DNA of 64,000 nt from Trachythela sp. YZ-2020 (GCA_016169945.1 JADLSH010000245.1:186001-250000); one strand, 5' to 3'. Counted from the stretch's first letter, positions 1 to 42,850 are shown. Notes: a model not told the origin generated them from the letters alone. Numbers and translations: made by a program.

Positions 1-750
1 GCTTACGTATTCACTTTGATAAACTTCACTGGCATTTGGTACTGTCCATCAACGGATTCAGTGCTCAATTCGTATATGTCCACGCGTACGCTCTTAGAGA
101 ACATGAACATTTTGAATTGCCTTGTTTGTGTCGAAATTGGTTTTGCTTCCAGATCGAAATCGGTTTTGCTTCCAGAATGTCTAAAAGTTTTGCTGTAGAA
201 CGTGTAGAAAATTTCATATCAGCTTTTTAATCTGGTACTTATCATTGCATTCTTCACAATACTATTAACAAGATATTTTTGGACGCCAGTGAAGAGTTTG
301 AAAGTGTGCTTAAATTATTCTTTGATGGTTTGATGCACATTTTATTACCAAAAAGGGTAAAACACGTGCTTCACATGTGTTTCGTAAAAAATAATCCAAT
401 TCGATAAAATTTCAGCATGTCATTTGGTAAATACCGCTGATAAAATCTGGTCACACTGATGGCTGACCAAATATAGAGTTGTGACATTATATGGCTCGGT
501 TTTTGTATGATGTGAATATTATGATCAAGGCCTCTGTTTGTGTTACCAGATATCCGACAACACAAACTTCGTCCTTTGATAATTCTCCGTATCATGCTCA
601 ACCTCATTCAATTATTGTTAATTACTGCACCTTATTTGGCAGTTCTTAGGGAAATTAATGGACGAACAATTAGTATACCACCTCTGTAAGCTAGGTCGTC
701 AAGATTGTGGATTAATTAATAATTTTGTATAATACACATTTTCCTTTTAG
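1..750. other. Sequence upstream of the first recognised cullin-2 exon
   Basis: No coding exon can be supported here. The missing first 80 or so residues of cullin-2 were looked for on the + strand and not found, so they probably lie before the window or in a short exon I could not recognise. The short open frames at 16-230 have no cullin-like pattern and no convincing splice sites. The stretch ends in a pyrimidine-rich acceptor (TTCCTTTTAG) at 741-750. Confidence 0.4.
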
Positions 751-33011
<32,261 letters not shown>

Positions 33012-33074
33012 ATTTAAGAGTAGATAAACAGATGGTGCCATATGTAGAAATGAACTGTTTAATGATGCAGCACT

Positions 33075-33080
33075 AATAAA
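33075..33080 (+). terminator. Probable cullin-2 polyadenylation signal
   Basis: AATAAA lies 64 nt after the cullin-2 stop codon. It is the first such hexamer downstream. Position only; cleavage was not demonstrated. Confidence 0.5.
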
Positions 33081-33649
33081 TACTGAATGGTATATTTGTT
33101 CAAACGCTTTATGGTATTCACCTGTATATCGGCGAAGTTGAAGCAGACTTTCTATTAGATTGATTAGCATTCTCTTATTGTATTTTTCATCTTTTTTCTA
33201 TCAAATATATTATTGATAACTTTTTAAGAAGTTCGTAATCCACTCTTATCGACGGAAAATGTCAGAGTGTATAAAAAACGGAGTCCTTATTTGAAGCGAG
33301 GGCCAAATCACTCCTAAAGAGTGTTCGAGATTGATTAAGATTGATTATTCTTTAGTCAACTATCATTATGTTCAAGTATACAACGTGTGGATAATATTTG
33401 CGAGGCTCGGTGATAAAAAGCAAATAAAATGGCAAAACATGGCTGAAATCGTGTTGTGGTGGGGGGTAAGTGAAATGAACTGTATTATATCTCAACAAAA
33501 CAATATTAAATATATTAGTACTATATTGAAATAAGTATATTTTTATATCCTATGACAAAAATATTTAGAAAATAAGAAAATATAGCCTTTCTAAGGTGTA
33601 TGAAGTTATGTGATGTATAATTAGCAGTTGTCCTGGGATGGGGCATAGT

Positions 33650-34105
33650 CATTTTGTTGTAAAATATTGTACCTAGACACATTTCACTCTCCAATGACCA
33701 CCCCTAAAAGCAACCATTCTAAACACTATAAGCACTTCAGAAAGTCTGTAGCTTTCATGGTTTAGGAGATATAGCTATGTCGGCAGTGCCGTTTCTACAA
33801 TCTTGTGACACATAGGGTTTTCCCCTGCTACCCCTATTCAATGTTGCAAACTCATGATATTGTCGCTGTTCACCTGATGATTTGCCGATTTTTACCAACA
33901 TTGAGGAAGGGGGGAAGGGGGATAAAGCTTTCATTTAATATTCGGGCAGTGTCACAACAGTTTTTGTCCGGGATTGTAGGTGTGGTCATTTTCGACCATT
34001 TCGCCCCGGATTCGGTTTTGGCACATATGCCATGTTGTCCGTCATGGTCATTTTACCCTAAAACAGTTGAGATTATCTGTCCTAAATGAAATGCATACAA
34101 ACTCA
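33650..34105 (+). repeat. Dispersed repeat, copy 2
   Basis: Same order of blocks as 31115-31390, with an extra segment in the middle. It ends AATGAAATGCATACAA, where the Penelope-like RT fragment begins. Confidence 0.6.
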
Positions 34106-34251
34106 TATACAGTTCCTAGACTACAGTCAGTAATCGAGTGGTTCAAGAACATCGAGAACAAAGCTAAGTACTCATTCCTTTCTTGTGATGTCACAGAATT
34201 CTACCCGTCTATATCGGAAGACCTCCTTGATGCTGTGAAATACATAAACTA
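34091..34251 (+). pseudogene. Penelope-like reverse-transcriptase fragment
   Basis: The frame from 34091 reads [20 protein letters not shown] followed by [18 protein letters not shown] and a stop. The FDIxxFYPSISExLL block is the RT motif A region of Penelope-like elements. The rest of the RT is absent. Confidence 0.75.
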
Positions 34252-34688
34252 GATCGGATTCACTAGTAATATAGGTCTAGTTCAACCTATATTGAAATTA
34301 GTGGTGTATTATTTATGTACCTATGATACAGATGGCCTGAGAAATAGACCGTGCCGTGAAGTATAAGTACAATTTATAGACTAGGCAGCGTGATAGTCGT
34401 TTCATGAACTATAATGTAAATTACTTATACATATGTATTAAAAACAGAAAACATATAGGAATGAAATATTCGATAACTGATTGGGGAAAAAAATTATATA
34501 TAAAAATATTAAAGGAAAATATATGTATAATAGAGAGAGAGAGAGAATGTAAGATGCTGTGATGGCACTGAGCTATATCATACATCTCACAGAGTCTTGA
34601 GTCGACCATGCTTGTGAGATATGTTAGCTGATGGTGGGTAGATTAGAAAAGGAAAATAGTCGTGTGGTATTGTGTTTTAACGCTTTGG

Positions 34689-34728
34689 CCCTCGACGCGT
34701 TTCGATCGCGTGATCTTCATCAGGAGGG
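34689..34728 (-). ncRNA. Hammerhead-ribozyme-like motif near the Penelope fragment
   Basis: On the - strand: CCCTC (stem I), CTGATGA, one extra A, stem II GATC-ACGC-GATC, GAAA, a minimal stem III (ACGCGT), C (cleavage position), GAGGG (stem I). All core bases are in order and stem I pairs fully. The extra A before stem II and the very short stem III make activity as a monomer doubtful. Short stem III is typical of Penelope-associated hammerheads. Confidence 0.5.
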
Positions 34729-34907
34729 ACTTTAGGGTTGGGAGTTGATGTTTTGGTATTGTTAAAAGAGTGAGAAGATAAATAAAACATAGATGTGTGG
34801 TTGAAAAGTACATGATTTTATGGAACAGAATAATGTGGAAACATGATGCAAAAATAAAATAAAATATACTAAAATAAACTGAAATAGAATATTATAAAAC
34901 TTACAAA

Positions 34908-35293
34908 ATGATTTGTTGCGTGGTAAACCACATCTGCCAGCCATTGTTGTTAAAATCGACGAAGTCCGTTTGTTTGCTTCCAAACATAATACAGACCTCG
35001 TTTTCATCACAGAAACGTGGCTCAAAGAATCTATCGGAAACAATCGTGTCGAATTGCCGGGTTATAATATCAAAAGACGAGACCGCAGCTCAGCCCAACA
35101 TGGAGGTATTTGCTTTTTCTCTAAGGAGTGTATTAAGGTCAAACAACTTCAACAATTTGAAAGTCCTAACCTGGAAGTTTTCTGGATGCAATTAAGACCT
35201 TCCAGGCTCCCAAGAGGAATCCCATGTATAGTAGCTGCAACAGTTTACCATCCCCCAAGTGCAAATAATAACGAAATGTTGGAATATTTATAA
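34908..35293 (+). pseudogene. LINE-A, part 1: apurinic-type endonuclease N-terminal half
   Basis: The frame reads LVFITETWLKESI (metal-binding Glu), GGICFFSK and VAATVYHPPSANNNEMLEYL, then stops where LINE-B is inserted. The reading resumes at about 39234 with TDIEGLFPGCG, so the interruption is a clean insertion. No ATG or ORF1 is seen upstream, so the 5' end is truncated. Confidence 0.85.
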
Positions 35294-35481
35294 TAATAAT
35301 CTTTTAATATCCATCTTTAGTTAAAAAATACAATGGATTTACAGCTGTAAGAATAATTTCTATACAATAATATATGATATGTACAAAACTATAAAAATGG
35401 TTAAATTATTAATTGTTTATTAGTATATAGAATAATCTATCGTCTAATTGCATGGTTCTAATAATCATGTTATCAAATAAT
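35294..35481 (-). other. LINE-B 3' untranslated region
   Basis: A+T-rich stretch between the LINE-B stop and its 3' end. It includes an imperfect repeat of ATAATCTATCGTCTAATTG (two copies, about 35430 and 35477) and a TTATTATTAT end. Confidence 0.55.
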
Positions 35482-36700
35482 CTATCGTCTAATTGGATCA
35501 TACTTATTTAAAAGAGCAATTGCCCTTGGGATAAAAGATTGTTCGTGTCTTTTGGTGTGTGATATTGGGTATGGAATACTAGTGTTTCTTCTCAGATCAT
35601 GAGTATGAGATGTTGGCAAAGGGATAAACTTATGACAGGGGTGGGTAGCATCAATTTGAATTCGTTTCAGTTCCTCCATAGCAACATCGTTTCTTCTTTC
35701 TCGTAATGATTTTAAATTATCCCTAGGGATTCCAAGTATTTTTAGACATCTGTTTTGCGTACTCTCAATTTCGTCCGCAAGATATTCTGGCAGACCGCCC
35801 CAAATTGCTGCTCCATATTCTAGCACAGATCTTATCTTCGTCTGATAGCATGTGAGGCCAACTTCTTGTGGTAATTTGGCTGTGCGGCATTCTCTCAGAC
35901 TGAATATACGTTTATTTGCTTTCTTTACCATTTCTTCTACGTGACGGTTCCATTTTAGATTGTCCTGATGCCACACTCCAAGTAACTTATATGAGCTAAC
36001 TCTTTCTATATTCACGCTATCCATAACAAGCGGAGCTGGTTCTGGGATCGCATTACTAAAACAAATCCACATATCTTTGGTTTTGGGAGTTTATCTTCAT
36101 CTTGTTCTCAGTGGCCCATTTTTGCGATGCGTCAAGAACGTCTTGCATATGACTTGTTGTCTCTTGTGCAACAACCTCATCTTGTGTACAATCGTCTGCG
36201 TATTTACAGGTGTTTATAGATAGATGATCTGGAACAGAATTTTCAAAGTCGTTCACATATACATTAAAGAGCGAGGGAGATAACAGAGCCCTGAGGGACT
36301 CCAGCAGGACACGATTTTGTCGATGATAGTGTTCCCACAAGATTGACCTGTTGACTCCTGCCTTCCAAAAACTTCGCGTCCAGAGCCAGAAACCTTTTGT
36401 CACATTCATTTTCGCTAATTTCATTAACAAAATGCCGTGATCCACAAGGTCGAAAGCCTTGCGGAAGTCTATGAACAAGGCATGTACTCCATTCTTGTTA
36501 TCACGTAAATTATCTGTGACATTGAACCAGTTCTGTGAGATGCAGGTTAATGCAGATACCGTCGATCGTTCACCAGTGAATGCATGTTGGCTATCATTTA
36601 TCTTCAGGTCAATATTGTTCAGTTTAAGTTGTAGCTTTTCCAGGATTTTCGCCATTTGAGGAGTATTGAGATTTGACGAAAGTCAGTTTCGATGTTGGTT
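35482..36700 (-). pseudogene. LINE-B reverse transcriptase and C-terminal domain
   Basis: Frame 36655-36056 has SQHAFTGERSTVSALTCI, FIDFRKAFDLVDHGILLMKL (motif A) and KYADDCTQ (catalytic YADD). Between them is a frame-altered RT core, LLSPSLFNVYVNDF. Frame 36072-35482 continues with KLLGVWHQDNLKWNRHV and LEYGAAIWGGLP, and ends NKYDPIRR. The overlap of the two frames marks one shift near 36065. Confidence 0.87.
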
Positions 36701-36942
36701 GGGGGACGCACTTTAGGAACTGGAGTAACCAATGCATGTTTATATATAGTTGGATATTTGCATTGTGATATGCTGCTACAAATGATATCGTGCACAACGG
36801 GGGCAAGTTCTTCGTGAAATCGTTTAAGAAACCAAGCTGGGATATTATCTGATCCGGTAGCTAATTATGCTTATAAATCTCTCAGAGTAGACATGACTTG
36901 ACCAATAGAGGACGGGAGGAGGATTTTCCTTCAACAATGGTG

Positions 36943-37880
36943 CTACTTCGGCAAGACTTGGGATAGAAGCAGCAGGAGGTCCTGCCATGGTTTTGTAAAA
37001 ATATCTTGCAATAGTTCTGCAGTACTGGTTGCTTGTTCCGTAGTAATTGCGTTAATCGTGTTTATTGTTTCAAAACCGGCCAATTGAAATATGTCCTTAT
37101 ACCATCTGGCTGGATTATAGTTCCGTTGGCTTCCAACCTTTGAATGGTAATATTCCTTTTTCGCCTTTTTAATAAGCGTTGTTATTTTATCACATAGTTC
37201 TTTGTATTTAATTACGTCCCCGCTACTGAAGGCTCTCTGTCTTGCTTTAATCTTTCTTTTTATAAAGGACGTCATCCATGGCTTGTCCGAAACATGAGTA
37301 CGTATTGTGGTTTCAGGTAATATTTCATCTAATAACTGTATTGTTGTGGTGGTAAATTTATCAACTTTTTCATCAATATCTTGTGCATTAAACACGGGGT
37401 TCCAATCCTCTTGGTCTAACTTAACACCAAGAGAGATAAGTTTATTTGGTTTCATTAGACGTACTTTGCGTGAACAGGGCTTGATGTTCTCGTTCGCATT
37501 GGGGTAGTACAGTAAACATTGATGATCGGAACGACCAACAGGGGGCAAGTGTGCCACCTCATTGTATAATTCCGACATGTTCGTAATAATTTGATCTAGC
37601 ACATTCGTACCTCTTGTTGGTGATCGTACCACTTTTTTCAAGCTAAACCGACTGCAGAGTGAGTTTAATTTCATTTTGTTAAAATCACCGATTACAAACA
37701 CTCCAGCTGATGGGAAATCTTCCAGTACAGAGTCAAGTCCCACAGTAAGGTATTCTTTCATTTCCCTTTCCTTTTCAACCGGCTGTCCTGGTGGATAATA
37801 TACGCCATATATATAGGGGTACCAACCGTGGTAATAGAGATACAGTTTGAGGGGTTATGCTTCCTAATAGGGGGTGGGTT
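36943..37880 (-). pseudogene. LINE-B endonuclease domain
   Basis: Main frame 37761-36943: AGVFVIGDFNKMKLNSL (catalytic GDFN), VLDQIITNMSELY, PPVGRSDHQCLLYYP (catalytic SDH). Then a linker with DKPWMTSFIKRKIKARQRAF and the usual YYHSK-RWYKDIFQLAG pre-RT region. The N-terminal part (IIYPPGQP equivalent, about 37770-37850) is in another frame. Confidence 0.85.
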
Positions 37881-37900
37881 GATTGAAGGTGGAGAATCAT

Positions 37901-39147
37901 CTAGTAATAAAAGTTGAACCAGTTCATTTTGTCTTTCCAGCTGGGTTTCAAACGAAAATCCTCTTCATTGGTCGTATTGCTTTTACGGGCATTGCTTGGA
38001 CGTTTTAATTTCCTGTTTGGTTTTCTACGGCTATTAGTGGACTGTTCTCTCCTAGTTATACGAGTTGGAATGGGCTGGCAATTGTATGGGTTATGCTGTA
38101 TGGGGATATGTTGCTGCGTCTTAACACTCGTGCCATTGTGTTTTTCAGGCTCTCTCGGACTTAAACAGCTTCTTTGACTATTATGCTGCATTCTCTTTGA
38201 CTGAGTATGACTCAGGCGTTTAGTGACGGAGTTTACTAATTCGTCACTTGGTAGATGGATTTCCGTTGTATTTCCTTCATTGTTTTCCATAATAGAAACT
38301 ACGTGCGTAGTTGCGCTATTGTTATTAATAATGCGAGGGTTGCCTTTGTGTTTTCGTTGTTGGTATTTAGAAGTTTCGTTGTTTTCGGTCTCCTGGGGCG
38401 TTGTGATTTTAACAGCATCATTACACGCTTGATGCGTAGTCATAATACTTCTATCATAAATTTCATTGGGTATTATAACTTCGGAATGTTCGAGGATTAA
38501 GTCCATTTCCGATTCCGAACTTGAGACACGCGGTACACAATAACTAGTGTTGTCGTTAATATGACTAATTGTATGATTGAAATTTTCACAGCGTATCTTG
38601 GAATTTGCATAAGATAGTTCTTCGACTTGGTTTTTCAGGTTATCCTGATCTTTTCGTAGTTTCGAGATTTCATCATGTAGTTTAAGAATACTTTGTAAAC
38701 TTGATTGCGTCTCCTGCTATGTTTCGATTCTAATATTGTCATGTCTAGCTTCAGACCTTCAACATCAACCGAGATTTCACTGCATCTACATGAACTTGTG
38801 GAATTAGCATCACGTTTTGCACGAGTTAACACGCCAGGCTGGTTATTATTTCCCTGGCTTAAAACGGAAAATAATCTGTTCTGAATAGATTGTGTTTCGA
38901 TACCTTCGATTTTCAGATATTTCTTGTTTTTCCACCACGTTATCTTAGTGTTCCCATCGCTAAAAGCTTTTTTCTCCCCTCCGGGTGAACTCCATGACCC
39001 ATTAATGTCGGTAATTTCGGCGACGAAGAGCTTCAAGGAAGAGAAATCTCCGGACCACGAGAGCTGTAGGTTTTTGCTGAGTAAGGCGAATTGGTCCTGG
39101 CTAGTAACTCCAGTATCAACAATAACAGGATTCATTCTTGTAACCAT
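37901..39147 (-). pseudogene. LINE-B ORF1-like protein, frame-shifted
   Basis: First frame 39147-38635 (170 aa) has LQLSWSGDFSSLKLFVAEI, then Trp-rich and Lys-rich sequence. The second frame 38506-37901 (201 aa) is polar, rich in Asn, Thr, Lys and Arg, with a basic C-terminal part. The gap and frame change between them suggest one broken ORF. I recognise no known ORF1 domain (no CCHC knuckles, no esterase motif). Confidence 0.5.
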
Positions 39148-39230
39148 TTACGTTTGTTGTAAACGTTTATATATACCGCCAACTCTCGCTTGCGTTTGAT
39201 CGTGTCCTGCAAATAAGAATCTTTAACTGA

Positions 39231-39345
39231 CATTGAGGGTCTCTTCCCCGGATGTGGTATTATATCATTGCTGGAGATTTTAAGCACTTAAATATCAAGA
39301 ATTTGTCTCGCCAGTTTCAACTAAAGCAACTAGTGCATCTGCCTA
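39231..39345 (+). pseudogene. LINE-A, part 2: endonuclease continuation
   Basis: TDIEGLFPGCG then, after a one-base shift, IIAGDFKHLNIKNLSRQFQL and KQLVHL. AGDFxHLN is the catalytic GDFN block that should follow the part ending at 35293. The coding sequence then dissolves into the 13-bp minisatellite. Confidence 0.8.
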
Positions 39346-40196
39346 GTGCATCTGCCTAGTGCATCTGCCTAGTGCATCTGCCTAGTGCATCTGCCTAGTG
39401 CATCTGCCTAGTGCATCTGCCTAGTGCATCTGCCTAGTGCATCTGCCTAGTGCATCTGCCTAGTGCATCTGCCTAGTGCATCTGCCTAGTGCATCTGCCT
39501 AGTGCATCTGCCTAGTGCATCTGCCCAGCGCATCTGCCTGGTGCATCTGCCTGGTGCATCTGCCCAGCGCATCTGCCCAGTGCATCTGCCTAGTGCATCT
39601 GCCTAGTGCATCTGCCTGGTGCATCTGCCCTGGTGCATCTGCCCAGTGCATCTGCCTGGTGCATCTGCCCAGTGCATCTGCCTGGTGCATCTGCCCAGTG
39701 CATCTGCCTAGTGCATCTGCCTAGTGCATCTGCCCAGTGCATCTGCCTGGTGCATCTGCCAGTGCATCTGCCCAGTGCATCTGCCCAGTGCATCTGCCTG
39801 GTGCATCTGCCTAGTGCATCTGCCCAGTGCATCTGCCTGGTGCATCTGCCTAGTGCATCTGCCTGGTGCATCCGCCCAGTGCATCTGCCCAGTGCATCTG
39901 CCAGTGCATCTGCCAGTGCATCTGCCAGCGCATCTGCCTAGTGCATCTGCCCAGTGCATCTGCCAGTGCATCCGCCCAGTGCATCTGCCTGGTGCATCTG
40001 CCAGTGCATCTGCCAGCGCATCTGCCAGTGCATCTGCCTAGTGCATCTGCCTAGTGCATCTGCCTAGTGCATCTGCCTAGTGCATCTGCCTAGTGCATCT
40101 GCCTAGTGCATCTGCCTAGTGCATCTGCCTAGTGCATCTGCCTAGTGCATCTGCCTAGTGCATCTGCCTAGTGCATCTGCCTAGTGCATCTGCCTT
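39340..40196. repeat. 13-bp minisatellite, about 65 copies, within LINE-A
   Basis: Tandem units AGTGCATCTGCCT. Homogeneous blocks at both ends (39345-39520, 40035-40190) surround a variable centre with CCAGCGCATCTG and CTGGTGCATCTG variants and a few 11-12-bp units. The first unit overlaps the LINE-A codons for LVHLPS, so the array appears to have started from the element's own sequence and replaced the rest of its endonuclease. The long frames on both strands are repeat artefacts. Confidence 0.95.
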
Positions 40197-41792
40197 GAAA
40201 CAGTTGAAACCTAAAGAGTCGTGGCGTAAGGTGAAACACCTCTAGATTTAGCTAATCTAATCAACAACACCTTCCTCGAGCCTATGAAAGACTTCTGCGC
40301 CCTTAGCGACACGATCACGGGAACTGCTTCACTGACTGAAGACCTTCCAATCAATGCATTAACCACACCTGAGTTAATAAATCATAAGCTCAATTTACTT
40401 AACCGTTCTAAAGCACCAGGCCCAGATGGCATTCCTAATTGGATCCTGAAAGAATTTGCAGAAATTTTATCAAATTCTATCTCCATCATTCTCAACTCTT
40501 CTTACTTAAAACAAAAACTGCCAAGCATTTGGAAACAAGCTAACATCATACCCATTCCGAAAAATAAACCAATCCGTGATATAAACAAGAATCTTCGACC
40601 TATTTCACTAACTCCAGCAATATCAAAGTTAGCTGAAGACATGGTAATCGAAAAATACGTCTCTCACGCAGTTTTGGAGGTAGTCAATCAGGATCAATTT
40701 GGCGGAATTCCTAAATCATCAGCAACCCTAGCCCTCATCAGCATTATTCACAGATGCGCCCAAGCAACTGACGGAACAGGCACATCCGTTCGTGTCCTCT
40801 TGCTTGATTACCGCAAAGCCTTCGACTTGATTGGTCATAACATTTTGGTTAACAAAATCCGGAAGCTCTCCATTCCACTACCTATTATCAATTGGATTAT
40901 CGACTTTTTAACATCTAGGGAACAACGAGTTAAACTCGCCAGGACTTGTTTCTCCGAATGGGGAAAAGTTGCTTCCGGTGTTCCTCAAAGTACAAAATTA
41001 GGTCCTTGGCTCTTTATACTCATGATAAACGATTTGAATCTAACTGATTTCCAAATGTGGAAATACATTGACGACACTACCGCTACTGAAGTAATATCAA
41101 AAGACTGTCACAGTACTATCCGAACCGGTGTAAATCAATTAGAAGACTGGACTGTGCAGAATAAAATCCAACTTCAAATTCCAAAATGTAAAGAACTGCT
41201 GTTTAAGTTTACGAGAGTTAGAAGCCCTTTTTCCAGTATTGTCCTAAGTTCTGGAGTTCTTAAACTAGTTGAACATGCCAAAGTTTTGGGACTGAAAATC
41301 AGTAACGATTTGAAATGGACCAAACATGTTGCCGCGAAAATGAGCAAGAAAGTTAACAAACGACAACTTAAACGTGCAAAAGTGCCCGCCAAAGAAATAA
41401 TTAATTTTTATTGTACATGTGTAAGGCCAGCACTTGAGTACAGTTGTGAAGTCTTCCATTTTGCCTTGCCTGACTATCTTAGTGACGCCATTGAGCAAGT
41501 CCAAAGAAGAGTCGCCTCAATAATTTTCCCAGGCATGCCGTATTTCGACCGTTTGCAAAAGTGCAACCTTATTCCCCTCAGCGAATGTCGATACAATGCC
41601 TGCTCAAAACTATTCAATCAACTCATCAACGATCCACATCATAAATTATCATCCCTTCTGCCAGACCGTCACTCTGGGAACTATGATCTCAGGAAAACTC
41701 CCGAGTTTCAACTTCCAAAGACAAAAACAGATAGATTTAAAAAAATGTATTCCGGCGTGCATCAAATAATTTTCTTAGATGTTAAACTTTAG
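40197..41792 (+). pseudogene. LINE-A, part 3: reverse transcriptase (502-aa open frame)
   Basis: The open frame 40284-41792 is intact. Upstream QLKPKESWRKVKH and DLANLINNTFLEP (40200-40283) belong to it, but a stop and frame change intervene. Seen: RSKAPGPDGIPNWILKEF, RPISLTPAISKLAEDM, RVLLLDYRKAFDLIGHNI (motif A), GVPQSTKLGPWLFILMINDL (motif B), MWKYIDDTTATE (catalytic YIDD), LGLKISNDLKWTKHV, then YCTCVRPALEYSCEVFH. CR1/L2-like LINE by these blocks. YIDD in place of YADD, and PQST for the usual PQGT, are unusual. There is no functional endonuclease, so it cannot be autonomous. Confidence 0.88.
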
Positions 41793-41888
41793 ATACATTT
41801 TTAACTTAAATTTATATATAATGCAAAAGCTCACTTCCCTTGTGGTCGTTTGAGCACTCTGGCCCCATGACACTTCACGCATGTCTGG

Positions 41889-42040
41889 ATGCGCATGTGT
41901 CTGAGTATTGTACCACATGCGCTTGGTGAGGGCAAGAGTATGGTGTATAAATACGAAGTCACTCGCATCTAGACTGCGTTACAAGCTGCACTGACGAGCC
42001 GTTGAACGGCGAAACATGCATGTCTGAAGATTTGACTATA
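41889..42040 (+). mobile_element. Hammerhead-bearing element, copy near LINE-A
   Basis: The block from GGATGCGCATGTGT to ATTTGACTATA is shared with 50893-51050, while the sequences before differ. So it is a separate roughly 150-bp module and not simply the LINE-A 3' end. It contains a GTATAAATAC TATA-like site (about 41945) and the hammerhead at 41986-42029. Confidence 0.6.
41986..42029 (+). ncRNA. Hammerhead ribozyme motif, one stem I mismatch
   Basis: CTGCA (stem I), CTGACGA core, stem II GCCGT-TGA-ACGGC (5 bp), GAAA core, stem III ACAT-GC-ATGT, C as the cleavage base, then TGAAG, which pairs with stem I except for one A where C is expected. Core positions are otherwise all canonical. Same sequence family as the perfect dimer at 50997-51109. 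Confidence 0.75.
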
Positions 42041-42065
42041 GTATAAGTATATAGTAAAATTATAA

Positions 42066-42850
42066 TTTAATTGAAAATTAAACGAGCCTTACCTGGAAGG
42101 TGAAGTTTGATGATAATTCTACCAATCCGTAGTCGTGCTGAGGGTTAACATGAGATGCACGTTGTGTGTCGCCATGAGTCAGAGTTTAAAACGCGGTTGT
42201 GTACACAATTTAAATACGTTTGGGCGGGTAAGGGCCTGTTCATATGATCCCGCTTGCCGAGATGTCTCTCCTAGCGGGACGAATATTTTCGTGTGTTCAT
42301 ATGGAGTTTTTCATCTCGCTTGCCGAGATGAAATTACAATGTTGTTCCATAATTAGCGCTGCAAAACATGTACATTTCATGCACGCAACACAAATATTTT
42401 CACGATTTTGTTGTTGCTTTTTATTTTTTGCAATAAAAAGCATTGGTTTAGCAACATATTTCATGCTTGATTGTAAAACTAACATTGAACTACGTAAAAA
42501 TCGGCAAATTAAACGGCAAAATCGGAAATTTGGTTTCTCGATTTCATCCTGGTAGGCGGGCTGGCGTGTTCATATGGAATATTTTTCATCCCGCCTACCT
42601 ATGATCTCGGCTCACAGAGGCGAGATCTCATAAGCAACCAGCCCGCTTTCTCATATGAACGCGATGTAAATTTTTATAGTAAAAGTACTAGGAGGCGAGA
42701 TCATAGGTAGGCGAGACGTCTCGGTAAGCGGGATCATATGAACAGGCCCTAAGATAGGGAAGGGCATGTTAACCCTCAGCACGACTACGGATTGGTAGAA
42801 TTATCAGCAAACTTCACCTTCCAGGTAAGGCTCGTTTAATTTTCAATTCT
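42066..42850. mobile_element. Long-inverted-repeat element containing a Harbinger-like MITE
   Basis: Arms 42066-42152 and 42766-42850 are inverted copies (AAATTAAACGAGCCTTACC, TGGAAGGTGAAGTTTG, ACCAATCCGTAGTCGTGCTG, AGGGTTAACATG). Between them lies the MITE at 42232-42749. No ORF with a recognisable product. Confidence 0.75.
42232..42749. mobile_element. PIF/Harbinger-like MITE with TAA duplication
   Basis: Inverted termini GGGCCTGTTCATATGATCCC and onward to CGAGAYGTCTC. A 3-bp TAA lies on each side (42229-42231, 42750-42752). Inner arms with ATCTCG/CGAGAT repeats. No transposase. It is nested in the larger inverted-repeat element. Confidence 0.85.

Larger units (their letters stand above)
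35290..39230 (-). mobile_element. LINE-B, near full-length CR1/Jockey-type LINE nested in LINE-A
   Basis: On the - strand it runs from about 39220 (5') to 35290 (3', ending in TTATTATTAT). Order: ORF1-like frames, endonuclease, RT, C-terminal domain. Flanks GAATATTTA (about 35290) and GAATCTTTA (about 39226) look like a diverged target-site duplication. LINE-A sense is restored if one copy is removed in thought. Several frame changes show the copy is inactive. Confidence 0.82.

Noticed and set aside
36..230. Missing N-terminal cullin-2 exon
   Set aside because: Neither frame here shows cullin N-terminal residues, and no suitable splice sites bracket them.
39499..40054. Long Cys/His/Ala-rich frames on both strands
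   Set aside because: They are translations of the 13-bp minisatellite; any frame free of stops stays open.
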